A DNA stretch of 64,000 bases from Sphingobacterium cavernae (GTDB lineage: Bacteria; Bacteroidota; Bacteroidia; Sphingobacteriales; Sphingobacteriaceae): assembly GCF_008520265.1 (NCBI RefSeq), contig NZ_VIQM01000016.1, positions 18,756 through 82,755 on the forward strand. The letters run 5' to 3'. The translations under genes were made by a program, and so were the position numbers. Below the pieces are notes generated by a model. That model ran no database searches. It had not been told where the DNA came from and was given only the letters and a program-made list of their open reading frames with translations. Below, in pieces: positions 46,731 to 55,315 of this stretch. Within the stretch, counting starts at the first letter, position 1; every line of letters starts with the position of its first letter.

Positions 46731-47489
46731 TTAATTAGTTGGGTATTTTCCATATTCCTGAAAGAATTTTTCACGATACAAATCAGGAGCATTTTTTTTT
46801 AGTTCACCTAGACCGTCCGAATTAAATAACTCTTCGTATGGTTTAGCAAATAATTTTAAAGCATATGGACTATGACCGCTATGCTTTGGTTTATAGTCTT
46901 TTGGATAAACGCCAAACTGCTCATTAAACTTTAAAGCATATGAATCATAGTCATTTACCTTTAACTCTACTAATTTGTTAGAACGCTCCAATTCTTCCCA
47001 GCTCTTACTTGCTAATGCTTGTATGTAAGCATTCCCCAAGTTTAATGTAGAAAGGTTTATGATGCTTTTATTCTCACTATATAGAGCAACAGCTAAAGCA
47101 TCATTATTTGCACCTATATCAACCAAACTAACCTCCTCTAATATTGACTTTGAAAGTAATCTTCCATTATCTTCCCATACCAATGGAATTAGTCCAGCTG
47201 AAGCCATTCGAATTATTCCGCTTTCAACTTTATTGAAAATTGTTAATGCAAAACCATCTTTATCATCAAAAACAGGTGTGCCATATATATTACCATTAGA
47301 CGTTTTAACATCCTCCCAATGACCTAACGGCAATACATCCTCTTTTGTGCCAAACGCTCGTTTATGCATCCATAGCATTATAGGGTTGCGTTTGAATTGG
47401 GATAAGTCTACACCACTTGTGCGAACGCTGAAGCCATACTTATTTTTAGCTTCGCTACTTATCAAAAATTGTTTACTACTTTTTACCAT
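46731..47489 (-). CDS. HK97-type prohead protease-like protein
   Basis: 252 residues. The pattern NPIMLWMHKRAFG (a His at about 43), GIIRMASAGLIPLVW (candidate catalytic Ser about 95) and SILEEVSLVDIGANNDAL (about 113-130) follows caudoviral prohead serine proteases, with His and Ser spaced as in that family. It would cleave scaffold and capsid proteins during head maturation. No capsid gene was found next to it, so the enzyme may be a relic or may serve proteins supplied by another phage. It overlaps the preceding small gene by 14 bp. Confidence 0.7.
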   Translation of the reverse strand: MVKSSKQFLISSEAKNKYGFSVRTSGVDLSQFKRNPIMLWMHKRAFGTKEDVLPLGHWEDVKTSNGNIYGTPVFDDKDGFALTIFNKVESGIIRMASAGLIPLVWEDNGRLLSKSILEEVSLVDIGANNDALAVALYSENKSIINLSTLNLGNAYIQALASKSWEELERSNKLVELKVNDYDSYALKFNEQFGVYPKDYKPKHSGHSPYALKLFAKPYEELFNSDGLGELKKNAPDLYREKFFQEYGKYPTN

Positions 47490-47694
47490 TATTATTAATG
47501 TTTTTATTTGTTGTTTTATCTTTTCTTGCTTCCTTGCAAACTATCTTAGATATGGTCTCTTCAGCGATGTAATATTTCTTTGATAGTTCACTATAGATTA
47601 CTTCAGGTCTAAATCCTTTATTGAAGTAGGTTTTGAAATCACTTAGTATGTTTCTATTTCTAACCTCAATTAATCCGCGTGTTCGTTTCACCAT
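47476..47694 (-). CDS. Small HTH-like element protein
   Basis: 72 residues, strongly basic. GFRPEVIYSELSKKYYIAEETISKIV has the helix-turn-helix look of transposase or terminase DNA-binding modules. It overlaps the prohead protease start and follows the 104-aa gene by 4 bp. Role unknown. Confidence 0.55.
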   Translation of the reverse strand: MVKRTRGLIEVRNRNILSDFKTYFNKGFRPEVIYSELSKKYYIAEETISKIVCKEARKDKTTNKNINNNGKK

Positions 47695-47698
47695 AATC

Positions 47699-48013
47699 TT
47701 AATTTATTGGTTCATAAGTTTTAATACTAAATTTCTTTACAATGCTTTGAGTGGATACTTCAATCAAATAAGCTCTGTACGCTAATGTGCTGTTATCATA
47801 TCCTAGAAACTGTAAATTTGATTCTATATGTTTCGCAATATTTTCTAAATCATCAAGAGAAGAACATTCCTCAATTGTCCAGCTGTCTGAAGGATTGAAA
47901 TATATTGTTACACGTTTTATAGACAAATCTCTATTCAATATATCTACTAACAAAAAGTGAGTAGGCATTGCAGGAATAGGTCTGTTTTCGTTTTCAAGTA
48001 GGCGGCTGATCAT
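47699..48013 (-). CDS. Small element protein, unknown
   Basis: 104 residues, mixed alpha/beta, beginning MISRLLENENRPIPAMP. No recognisable motif. It lies between the gp16-like gene (7 bp) and the small HTH gene (4 bp), in a run of small genes in one operon. Confidence 0.5.
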   Translation of the reverse strand: MISRLLENENRPIPAMPTHFLLVDILNRDLSIKRVTIYFNPSDSWTIEECSSLDDLENIAKHIESNLQFLGYDNSTLAYRAYLIEVSTQSIVKKFSIKTYEPIN

Positions 48014-48020
48014 AATTATT

Positions 48021-48485
48021 CTATTTTACTTGTAAATTGATTTCTTCTAATAAATGCTTAATGGCAGTACCAGCTTCTTTATTGGATTTGCTTCTTTGTT
48101 GGTTTCTTAAAATACCTTCAAACTGACGTTGTGTTTTCAGTAGCTCTTCGTAAGTCATGCCGTTAATCTCTTTCTTAACCGTCCCACGTTCTTTTAAAAA
48201 CATATTTAGTTTAGCAACATTAATACGTTTATCTTCTGCTGTATCGCCGTATATGATCCCTGTTTGATAGGCTAAAGAGAATATTAAACTCTTCATTCGT
48301 TCTGAAGGGTCGAACTCGGATAAATTTCGTATTAGAAGCTTAGCTTCATCACAGCTTAATTTGCGACTACTCTCAGTTCTACCTTCTGAAATATTATAAA
48401 TAATAGCTGCCTTATCCTCAATCAACCCCAATTGATTTAATAAAACATGAATCTTTTGTATTTGAGCTTTAGTTGCGTATATCAT
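48021..48485 (-). CDS. Mu gp16-like regulatory protein (DUF1018 type)
   Basis: 154 residues. The pattern of a short N-terminal part followed by AKLLIRNLSEFDPSERMKSL and KLNMFLKERG fits the Bacteroidota members of the Mu gp16/DUF1018 family, which are common in Mu-like prophages near the transposase and ATPase genes. The biochemical role is not known. It overlaps the upstream HTH gene by 4 bp (ATGA type). Confidence 0.6.
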   Translation of the reverse strand: MIYATKAQIQKIHVLLNQLGLIEDKAAIIYNISEGRTESSRKLSCDEAKLLIRNLSEFDPSERMKSLIFSLAYQTGIIYGDTAEDKRINVAKLNMFLKERGTVKKEINGMTYEELLKTQRQFEGILRNQQRSKSNKEAGTAIKHLLEEINLQVK

Positions 48486-48805
48486 GATTTTGATTTTTTA
48501 GTGTTTTTAAATTCAATTATTAATGGTTTCACGGTAAAGTAGAGGTCTCGATGGTTTAATTCTATGTATTCTAAAAACTCATCTAATAACATCCCATCAA
48601 AATCCTTCTTAACGCTACCTAAAAGCCTATTTATTACATCTTCACGCTCTTTTTTCCAATCATTTACCCTTACCCATTTGCTGATAGTATTTGCACTTAC
48701 CCCCACCTTTTCAGCTACCTGATTTCCTGTTAGCCCCTCATTTACATACAGTCTTTTTGCTTCCAGCCTAGCCTTTAGCAATTCATCTTTTGTATTTACC
48801 ACCAT
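48482..48805 (-). CDS. Small terminase-small-subunit-like HTH protein
   Basis: 107 residues. NEGLTGNQVAEKVGVSANTISKWVRVNDWKKERE is a resolvase/terminase-type HTH with the W-W spacing of phage terminase small subunits. No large-terminase gene is present, so it may instead regulate transcription or act with the transposase. It lies 3 bp after the MuB-like gene. Confidence 0.6.
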   Translation of the reverse strand: MVVNTKDELLKARLEAKRLYVNEGLTGNQVAEKVGVSANTISKWVRVNDWKKEREDVINRLLGSVKKDFDGMLLDEFLEYIELNHRDLYFTVKPLIIEFKNTKKSKS

Positions 48806-48808
48806 AGC

Positions 48809-49642
48809 TTAACCGTGTTGAATTTTATATAACAATAGCTCATTAGTTAAGTCACCAAATCGCTTTTTATGCACAAATCTTTTCAATTCTGAAGGTTCTA
48901 TAATACCGTTAGCCTCGCAGATATACTCGATTTCTGCTTTAGATAATCCTTGTAACTCATTCCATACTTGTACACGTCTCAAAAACTCAGATATACCCAC
49001 TTTCTGTTTATTGGTTTTCTTGATGAGATTATTCTTGAAATAGGGCATACCACCCAGCACAATACCACAATTTTGAATTGTTTTATCTCGTAGCGTATGT
49101 AATGACAATAACATCGGATCAGTAAGCTTACCTGCTTCATCAATGATGATTAAAGGCTTATGAAGCGAATTAAGAACATCACAGGCACGATTCACCATAT
49201 TGTACATCGTAGCATCATAATCATAGCCTAATTGCTTACCTAGCTCATGATAGAAGTGATTAGGGCGCATATTCGCATCGTAGTAGATATAAAATACATT
49301 TTCACGTCTAGCATAGTCCAGCAAGGCTGTAGTTTTACCCATTCCAGTATCAGCTACTAAGCCAGCCATCATATTATGCTCTTGAGCCGATGCACATAGA
49401 TTGTAAGCGGTCTGATAATCATTAGTATTATACAGCTTAGGGATATTCATAGGGCGCACATAGTTCCATATCTTAGTCCACATCTTATCGTCAATGTTAT
49501 CCCATTTATCATTTTCAATATTGCTCAATGTGGCATTACTTACACCGATACGAGTAGATAATTCTTTTCTACTAATACCTTTTTCACCGCAATATTTACC
49601 AATTGCGTTTTTGATTTCTGATTTATCCATTACTTTTGACAT
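48809..49642 (-). CDS. MuB-type AAA+ ATPase (transposition target selection)
   Basis: 277 residues. An N-terminal XRE-type helix-turn-helix (SRKELSTRIGVSNATLSNI, about 25-43) precedes the ATPase, with Walker A VADTGMGKTT (about 96-105) and Walker B LIIIDEAGKLTD (about 156-167). This is the organisation of Mu B, which binds target DNA as an ATP-dependent filament and directs the transposase away from the element itself. It pairs with the MuA-type gene upstream. Both look complete. Confidence 0.85.
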   Translation of the reverse strand: MSKVMDKSEIKNAIGKYCGEKGISRKELSTRIGVSNATLSNIENDKWDNIDDKMWTKIWNYVRPMNIPKLYNTNDYQTAYNLCASAQEHNMMAGLVADTGMGKTTALLDYARRENVFYIYYDANMRPNHFYHELGKQLGYDYDATMYNMVNRACDVLNSLHKPLIIIDEAGKLTDPMLLSLHTLRDKTIQNCGIVLGGMPYFKNNLIKKTNKQKVGISEFLRRVQVWNELQGLSKAEIEYICEANGIIEPSELKRFVHKKRFGDLTNELLLYKIQHG

Positions 49643-49700
49643 AGTTTTAGTGTTTATTCATTCAAACTTTTAACTCTTAGCCTAGTGCTGGAACACTAGG

Positions 49701-50096
49701 CTATTTATTTGTATTATGCTTTTTGACTATCTCTTTTATCTCAAATAGCATACTTGCATTTGCTCTAAAAGTTGCATCATCTTGCACACTATCTTGAATA
49801 TTTTTACGCTCTAAATATTCTATAAACTCAATAAGCTTATTTGAATCATTCTTACCTTCTATTTGTTGGAACATTTCACCTTTACCGAACATTAACCATT
49901 CGGCAGATGCTCCAAAAATTAGGCTTAATTTCTCTATTGTCTTTTTAGAAACGGTTCTTCGATTATTTTCAATATCAGAATAATAGGATTTTGCAAACCC
50001 TAATTTTACCGCCATCTGACTTTGATTAAGATTGCATTTTAACCTTAATTCTCTCAACCGTTGTGAAGGAGTAGTATTTTCTATATTATTCATCAT
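49701..50096 (-). CDS. XRE-family regulator within the transposition operon
   Basis: 131 residues. RLRELRLKCNLNQSQMAVKL and FAKSYYSDIENNRRTVS form a standard XRE helix-turn-helix at about 13-60, followed by a helical tail. It overlaps the end of the transposase gene by 11 bp and precedes the MuB-like gene by 58 bp. It is separate from the divergent repressor at 52410 and may tune expression of the downstream genes. Confidence 0.75.
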   Translation of the reverse strand: MMNNIENTTPSQRLRELRLKCNLNQSQMAVKLGFAKSYYSDIENNRRTVSKKTIEKLSLIFGASAEWLMFGKGEMFQQIEGKNDSNKLIEFIEYLERKNIQDSVQDDATFRANASMLFEIKEIVKKHNTNK

Positions 50097-52122
50097 CTCT
50101 ATTGATTACACTTATTTTATGATTCTTTGGTGCAAATGGTGATTTATCCTTTTTGCGTTGTTCAGGTGTTTTGAGTGCCGAAAGATTAAGTTGTGATTCT
50201 AATTTTACAAATGGTACTCTATTTTTGTCGATACCCATTTTAGCTGCTTCCTGTTGTAGCATCGCATTGTTTTCAAGCTCACGTTTTACATCTTTCGGAA
50301 TAGCGTAGCTTTCCATCAGATGAGTGATACCCGGTCTTTTTGCTTCAGCACGATCACGCAAATCTTCTAGCTCTTTGCGAGCAGCTGCTTTGATGCCTTT
50401 ACGTCTACCTTCTGCTTTATTCATCGCATCCAAATCCGATTCTGTTTGATTTGCTATAGCACCATGTATGCCTTGTTTAGTTTTTAGGCTACAGATAGCA
50501 GCATCCGTTTTCTTATCGAATAAGTATATCGTATCTAGGCTTTCATATCTAACGGTTACCTTACGCTCATTGTATTTGATAAAATGCTCCGCTTTGAGTT
50601 GATACTCATACTTTTTACCATTGGATTCAATGGTAATTTGACCTCTTGACACTTTGTATTCTTTGCAAGTGGTGAATAATTTTACTTTACTGAAAATGTC
50701 CAATTCTATTCGGTGAGGTTTAGTGCATTGCTCGTACAATTGATTTGGAGATAGTGTAAGCCCTTCATAAGGCGTATCATTAAATTCTAATATGGCACTG
50801 GCTATATATAGCTTAACCTCTTCCATAGACAAGACTTTGCTAGAATAATATTTCATAATCACCTCCTGAGAGATGCGTCCATGCTTTTCTTTAGAAATTA
50901 TACTTTGGGCTAAAAACCCATAACGGTCCTTCAAATGGTTTTCAGAAAGTGTTTTGAAAAACCTTTCTATTTTTGACTTTCTCTGTGGATTGCTATCTAC
51001 AGACCATACCATTCCTAGTTTTTCAGCATTTGTTCTAAAGTCCTTAACTAATTCAGTATTGTTATAAGAGTGGTTATCCGTAACAATTTCATAAGGCAAT
51101 GCTCCTGTATTCTCAAAAGCATTGTATATAGCTTCGTGTAGCGTAAAGCGATTTTCACTTTCACCAATACTGTAGCCTACGATCTTACCGCTATGTGTAT
51201 CTTTCACCGCTACAAGTACAAGCCTATCAACACGAGACTTCCCTTTATCATCATATATCCTACAGAAAAACGGAACAGTCCAACCATCTATCTGATACTG
51301 ATCATCAGCATAGGTTGCATTGATGACCTTAGCGAATGGCATAAGCTTATTTGCCTTCGATAATCCAAACTTAGCTGCATATACCTCTATATTCTTTTCG
51401 ATGATAGCCGCATATTTTTCTCCCCAAGATAGACTAGGAATTTCTAACCCTTGCTCTCTACAGACTTTTTGAAGCTCCCTAGCGGCTTGCTTATTGTTTA
51501 GGTTATTGATTCTAGCAACTATGGTAGTCAATATATAAACATGCACATCACCAAACTTTTGATAGTTCTTACCCTTGCGACTGTCTAATATCACATAGTC
51601 TATACCGTATTTCTTAGCATTGTTAATGTTGCGTGATACTTCGATGTCAGGCGTCTTGCATTTAGCCACTTCACGAAATGCTTCAGCTATAGGTTGTAGG
51701 TAGCCTTTTTTCAATCTTACCCCATCGCAATAGCTTTGGTGAATGTCAAGAAGCCCCTCGTATATAGCTCTTTTTACAGCGTATTTGGTCGCTTTATCTT
51801 GATTTACCCCCTCACTTTTCATATAGCCAGCTGTGTATTTACCAGCCTTTTTTACATTTGTCCTTAGGTAATTAGTAAAGGTTTTTGCAAGCCCAATATT
51901 AGTTTTATTCTCGACATTAGATATTAACTCATCAATAGAAGGAAGTTTTGCCCTTGTCGGAGCTGGTATTGATAGATATTTAACTAGAACGTTTTTACCG
52001 TATTTAATAGTAATAACTGATTCTAAGTCAGACCACTTCCAAAGAGTACGCTTAGAAATACCTAATTCCCTAAGGAAGGAATAGGATATATAAAGCTCAT
52101 TTCCATCTTGAAAAATTTTCAT
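50086..52122 (-). CDS. MuA-type DDE transposase
   Basis: 678 residues, close to Mu A (663). A winged-helix-type N-terminal domain (LRELGISKRTLWKW, about 17-30) precedes DNA-binding helices. The RNase-H-like core carries Asp279 (YQIDGWT), Asp349 (IVTDNHSYNN) and Glu386 (KSKIERFF), the catalytic DDE triad. A Mu C-terminal beta-barrel/helical region (NDTPYEGLTLSPNQLYEQ) follows. It would cut the element ends and join them to a target, leaving a short duplication, consistent with the CAAATTT direct repeats. It overlaps the upstream regulator by 4 bp. Confidence 0.92.
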   Translation of the reverse strand: MKIFQDGNELYISYSFLRELGISKRTLWKWSDLESVITIKYGKNVLVKYLSIPAPTRAKLPSIDELISNVENKTNIGLAKTFTNYLRTNVKKAGKYTAGYMKSEGVNQDKATKYAVKRAIYEGLLDIHQSYCDGVRLKKGYLQPIAEAFREVAKCKTPDIEVSRNINNAKKYGIDYVILDSRKGKNYQKFGDVHVYILTTIVARINNLNNKQAARELQKVCREQGLEIPSLSWGEKYAAIIEKNIEVYAAKFGLSKANKLMPFAKVINATYADDQYQIDGWTVPFFCRIYDDKGKSRVDRLVLVAVKDTHSGKIVGYSIGESENRFTLHEAIYNAFENTGALPYEIVTDNHSYNNTELVKDFRTNAEKLGMVWSVDSNPQRKSKIERFFKTLSENHLKDRYGFLAQSIISKEKHGRISQEVIMKYYSSKVLSMEEVKLYIASAILEFNDTPYEGLTLSPNQLYEQCTKPHRIELDIFSKVKLFTTCKEYKVSRGQITIESNGKKYEYQLKAEHFIKYNERKVTVRYESLDTIYLFDKKTDAAICSLKTKQGIHGAIANQTESDLDAMNKAEGRRKGIKAAARKELEDLRDRAEAKRPGITHLMESYAIPKDVKRELENNAMLQQEAAKMGIDKNRVPFVKLESQLNLSALKTPEQRKKDKSPFAPKNHKISVINRDDE

Positions 52123-52316
52123 ACTATATCGTTTAAATAGGCTTCTTTCTCTCTTGTTAATTTAGAAACAGCACGCAGTACCGCCCGTTCTATTTTATAG
52201 CTATTAGTTCTACCGTTTAAAAAATCATATACAGCTTTTGGTGTTACCCCTAATTCTTTCGCTATAATTCTCCCATACCCATGCGGTAATTTTGCCTTTA
52301 ACTCTTGTCTATCCAT
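52119..52316 (-). CDS. Small Ner-like DNA-binding protein
   Basis: 65 residues. GRIIAKELGVTPKAVYDFLNGR is a compact helix-turn-helix. The first gene transcribed toward the transposase, divergent from the repressor, it is in the position of Mu ner, which turns down early transcription. The overlap with the transposase gene is 4 bp. Confidence 0.7.
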   Translation of the reverse strand: MDRQELKAKLPHGYGRIIAKELGVTPKAVYDFLNGRTNSYKIERAVLRAVSKLTREKEAYLNDIV

Positions 52317-52359
52317 AATATTTATTTACATTTGTTAAACAATTCTGAACAAATATAGT

Positions 52360-52402
52360 AATATTTTAGAACCTTCAAAATATTATTGAAATATTTTAGA
52401 AC
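52360..52402. promoter_or_regulatory. Operator pair in the divergent repressor/transposase region
   Basis: AATATTTTAGAAC occurs at 52360-52372 and again at 52390-52402, exactly 30 bp (about three helical turns) apart, just before the repressor ATG at 52410. This suggests cooperative binding by the repressor or the Ner-like protein. Confidence 0.6.
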
Positions 52403-52409
52403 TATTTTT

Positions 52410-53063
52410 ATGTACGTAGGAAAAAAATTAAAGGAGCTAAGGGTTCAATTAGACATGAATCAAACACAAATGGCGGATACGCTAAGTGTCTCACAATCTT
52501 ACTATTCTTCTATAGAGAAAGGTAAAAAGCCTATTACAAATAGATTAATGAATATGATTATTGAGAAGTTTGATTTAGATAGGGGGTATTTTGGATTAGA
52601 AAGTATATCTAAAAATATTACAAACGAAGGTATTTTACTAGGGGGTGATATGGGGGGTAATGGTGATATTATAGCGTTCAATAAAGCATATGAGGTAAAT
52701 AAACTAGCTTTTTATCTAAACCACTCATCAAAACGATTAGAACGTATATTAAATACAATTAAAGACGATCTTAAATTAGCTATTGATACATATGATAAGG
52801 CTATTGATATTATGCAGTATTTTGATGCTCCAAATTTTATGAAAGAAGAGTATTCTAAGGTATTTGTAATTTCTGAACTTGAGAATGATATTGAAGATGA
52901 AATTAAAGAAGATTATGCTAATGTATCTGATTATAAGACTTTAATATGTTTAAAAATATTAAGGAATGAAGATAATATTCTTCAAGTCCAACGTTCTTTA
53001 ATGTTACTTATTAATGATATTCACAAGTATAGAGATATGTTTACAAACAAAAAGAAAACCTAG
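52410..53063 (+). CDS. XRE-family phage repressor (c-type)
   Basis: 217 residues from the ATG at 52410 (MYVGKKLKELR); an upstream TTG at 52386 is less likely. The N-terminal XRE domain (MNQTQMADTLSVSQSYYSSIEKGK) is followed by a helical C-terminal part with no S24 peptidase motif, so it is not a RecA-cleaved repressor. It faces away from the transposition operon with shared operator repeats, as the lysogeny repressor does in Mu-like phages. It is the gene nearest the right end of the element and has its own terminator. Confidence 0.78.
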   Translation: MYVGKKLKELRVQLDMNQTQMADTLSVSQSYYSSIEKGKKPITNRLMNMIIEKFDLDRGYFGLESISKNITNEGILLGGDMGGNGDIIAFNKAYEVNKLAFYLNHSSKRLERILNTIKDDLKLAIDTYDKAIDIMQYFDAPNFMKEEYSKVFVISELENDIEDEIKEDYANVSDYKTLICLKILRNEDNILQVQRSLMLLINDIHKYRDMFTNKKKT

Positions 53064-53088
53064 GGAATATCTAAATATTTAATACCTA

Positions 53089-53128
53089 TTAAAGCCTTGT
53101 TAAATTCTCTTTTAACGGGGCTTTAATA
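53089..53128 (+). terminator. Terminator of the repressor gene
   Basis: ATTAAAGCC (53089-53097) pairs with GGCTTTAAT (53120-53128), and GTTAA (53100-53104) with TTAAC (53113-53117). It lies 26 bp after the repressor stop. Confidence 0.8.
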
Positions 53129-53330
53129 TTCAATAATAATACAATTGATACGAATCGAATAATATTTAAAAAAGGCGTTTATTACAAGATAAATCCATCT
53201 ATATACAAGATAATTGTATTTTTAACCTCTGCCACTTTTTAGCACAAAAACATCGTTAAAACCGCCTTAAATGCACATTTTTCGCACATTTTGTGTATTA
53301 TCTATAATTGTGTTTTTGTTTTCCCCCCTA
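53129..53330. repeat. Mu-like element, right terminal region (transposase-binding end)
   Basis: The last 28 bp, read inward from 53330, give TAGGGGGGAAAACAAAA and then ACACAAT, the partner of the left terminus. The region also has the shared ATAATTGTATTTTT (53210-53223), ACAAGATAA twice (about 53183-53192 and 53205-53213), and several GCACA/TGTGC boxes near 53240-53295. These are probable transposase-binding sites. No gene is present. Confidence 0.75.
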
Positions 53331-53337
53331 CAAATTT
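53331..53337. repeat. Target-site duplication, right copy
   Basis: CAAATTT, the partner of 40756-40762. It directly follows the element terminus CCCTA. Confidence 0.85.
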
Positions 53338-53355
53338 TTCAATTAATTTTTTCAT
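53331..53355 (-). pseudogene. 5' end of the small gene split by the Mu-like element
   Basis: Reading leftwards from the ATG at 53353-53355: M-K-K-L-I-E-K-F and the first base of the next codon. The frame continues exactly into GAA-TCT-GAA at 40755 once the element and one copy of CAAATTT are removed. Confidence 0.8.
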
Positions 53356-53541
53356 TGTTTTGATACTTTAAATTATTTAATAGTATCAATCATAAAGACT
53401 AAGGGAGTGACCAATTTTTTGACTGAACAGCCCTCATCGATTGACCACCGTGGTTGGTTAAACTCGGTTGGTGTACATAATTGTACTCTTGATGATTGAA
53501 TTATGCCCTAAAGATAGAATTTTTTTTATTTTCAAAAAATG
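53356..53541. promoter_or_regulatory. Promoter region of the interrupted gene with two palindromes
   Basis: TTGATAC (53360-53366) pairs with GTATCAA (53383-53389) just ahead of the ATG at 53355. GTACA-TAAT-TGTAC (53473-53486) is a perfect palindrome. Either could be an operator; a damage-inducible site is a reasonable guess given the SOS genes next door, but the repressor is unknown. Confidence 0.45.
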
Positions 53542-54804
53542 TCACACCCTAATCGTAATAATATCCTTCATATCAGTAGTATATTTTGGTGAAAGAAGAT
53601 CTTGACGCATCTTCCATTTTTGCTTATCTTGAATACCTAGACGTACCGTATTAGTTCCGTATTTTTTGTTTAAATTGTCCAAAACATGCATGAGTGGATC
53701 GTGACGTTTATCTCTTTTATCGAATAATGTTTCTTGCTCTACCAATTCTGGAGAAAGGTCATGTACAATAACACCTGCTTTTTTATATAAATATCCAGGC
53801 TTGTAAATTCTTTTTAGAGCAACACCTGCATAATGCGCTAAATCAATACTCGAATTCGTTGAAAATGGTAAATCGATATTAATGCTGTTGTAATATTGTT
53901 TCTGATTTTCTCGAAAAGGATTAGTCATCACAAAAACTTGTAAGGATTTACAATGCGAATGTTGTTTCCTTAATTTCTCCCCACATATGACAGCGAAATT
54001 AATCACACGTTGCTTGAGGTCGTCAAATTTCTCTACCATAACATCAAAACTTCGTGTAGTAGCAATATTCTTTTTGTCTTGCACTTCTTCCAAATCTAGG
54101 GTCTCAATTCCTGATAAGTCTCTTTTCAAACGTAATCCAACTATAGATAAATTCTTTTTTACCCAAGCATCATCCATTTGTACAAAGTCATAAGCCGTGT
54201 CAATACCCAATTTGTATAACCTTAAAGCATGTTTACGACCTATCCCCCATACATCTTCAATATCTAACCATTTAAGCGTTTTATTTATCTGCTCTTGAGT
54301 TTTAATGATGTGAACACCTTGAGATTCTTTCGGATATTTCTTTGCTACTCGATTAGCAACTTTAGCCAATGCTTTTGTTGGAGCTATACCAACGGAAATT
54401 GGAATGCCTGTAGCTTTAAAAACCTCTGTACGCATTTGCTTACCATAATCTTTGAGATTAAAGAAATCATAGCCCTCCAGTTTTAAAAAACATTCATCAA
54501 TACTGTATATTTCCTGTTCACAGCTATAATTACCTAATATGCTCATGATTCTATTACTCATATCACCGTATAAAGTAAAGTTTGCTGAAAATACTTGCAC
54601 ATTATTCTTTTCAAAGACTTCTTTATATTGAAAAGCAAATGCCCCCATAGGAATTCCACAAGCCTTTGCCTCATTGCTTCGAGCAATTACACAACCATCA
54701 TTATTGGATAATACAACAATAGGCTTACCATTCAAATCAGGCCGAAAAACACGCTCACACGATGCATAGAAATTGTTACAATCTATTAAAGCATACATCA
54801 TCAA
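53542..54804 (-). CDS. umuC: Y-family DNA polymerase V catalytic subunit
   Basis: 420 residues (E. coli UmuC is 422). Catalytic motifs are [16 protein letters not shown] (about 5-20) and [14 protein letters not shown] (about 100-113), with helix-hairpin-helix and little-finger regions following and a UmuC-type C-terminal DUF4113-like tail ([20 protein letters not shown]). It performs error-prone bypass of DNA lesions once activated by UmuD'. The ATG overlaps the umuD stop by 4 bp. Chromosomal or mobile-element copies both occur in Bacteroidota; the neighbours here suggest accessory DNA. Confidence 0.93.
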   Translation of the reverse strand: MMMYALIDCNNFYASCERVFRPDLNGKPIVVLSNNDGCVIARSNEAKACGIPMGAFAFQYKEVFEKNNVQVFSANFTLYGDMSNRIMSILGNYSCEQEIYSIDECFLKLEGYDFFNLKDYGKQMRTEVFKATGIPISVGIAPTKALAKVANRVAKKYPKESQGVHIIKTQEQINKTLKWLDIEDVWGIGRKHALRLYKLGIDTAYDFVQMDDAWVKKNLSIVGLRLKRDLSGIETLDLEEVQDKKNIATTRSFDVMVEKFDDLKQRVINFAVICGEKLRKQHSHCKSLQVFVMTNPFRENQKQYYNSINIDLPFSTNSSIDLAHYAGVALKRIYKPGYLYKKAGVIVHDLSPELVEQETLFDKRDKRHDPLMHVLDNLNKKYGTNTVRLGIQDKQKWKMRQDLLSPKYTTDMKDIITIRV

Positions 54805-55223
54805 ACTGCTTTAATTACATATACCACTATACCCCAAACCACAAAATCATTTTCTTTAGTGACGATTATAGGCTTATAATCATCATTTTCAGGCATCAAG
54901 ATAACTCTATCATTCTCAATTAAAATACGCTTAGCTGTAAATTCCCCATCAAGAAAACATACAGCTATTTTCCCGTGCGTTGGAGGTAGGGATTTGTCAA
55001 TAACCATAATATCCCCATCTTCTATCCCTGCATTCTTTAAAGACATGCCTTTTACACGTCCATAATAAGTCGAAAGTGGATGTTTGATTAATTCTTTGTT
55101 TAAATCAATACGAGAATCTTCAAAATCAAGAGCAGGGCTTGGAAAACCTGCACTGATACCATTGATTACAAATGGTAGACTTAATGCCAATTCGTTTTCT
55201 GGATTAAATATCTCAACTTTCAT
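54801..55223 (-). CDS. umuD: UmuD-like S24 autoprotease subunit of polymerase V
   Basis: 140 residues. The self-cleavage region reads [20 protein letters not shown], as in E. coli UmuD around its cleavage site. The catalytic Ser lies in [13 protein letters not shown] and the Lys in [10 protein letters not shown]. RecA-bound single-stranded DNA triggers cleavage to the active form. The usual Asp before the Ser-Met is Met here (GMSL versus GDSM), a small departure from the consensus. It is the first gene of the umuDC operon. Confidence 0.92.
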   Translation of the reverse strand: MKVEIFNPENELALSLPFVINGISAGFPSPALDFEDSRIDLNKELIKHPLSTYYGRVKGMSLKNAGIEDGDIMVIDKSLPPTHGKIAVCFLDGEFTAKRILIENDRVILMPENDDYKPIIVTKENDFVVWGIVVYVIKAV

Positions 55224-55315
55224 TTTGCAATTTTACTAAAAATATTAGCAAATTAAATGTCAAAATTTGAAATTTTAAGAAACCATAATTATAATTTATT
55301 GTTTAATAATCGACT

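Larger units (their letters stand above)
40763..53330 (-). mobile_element. Mu-like transposable phage-derived element, 12.6 kb
   Basis: The termini are inverted relatives. The left end starts ATAGGGCGCAAAACAAAA; the right end read inward starts TAGGGGGGAAAACAAAA, and both continue CACAAT. They are flanked by CAAATTT on both sides, and excision restores an interrupted gene. Inside, read from the right end leftwards, are a divergent repressor, small regulator, MuA-type transposase, XRE protein, MuB-type ATPase, small HTH protein, gp16-like protein, prohead protease, several small genes, a short tape-measure-like gene and cargo. No terminase, portal, major capsid, sheath or baseplate gene was recognised. 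Transposition functions look intact; virion functions do not. Confidence 0.88.
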
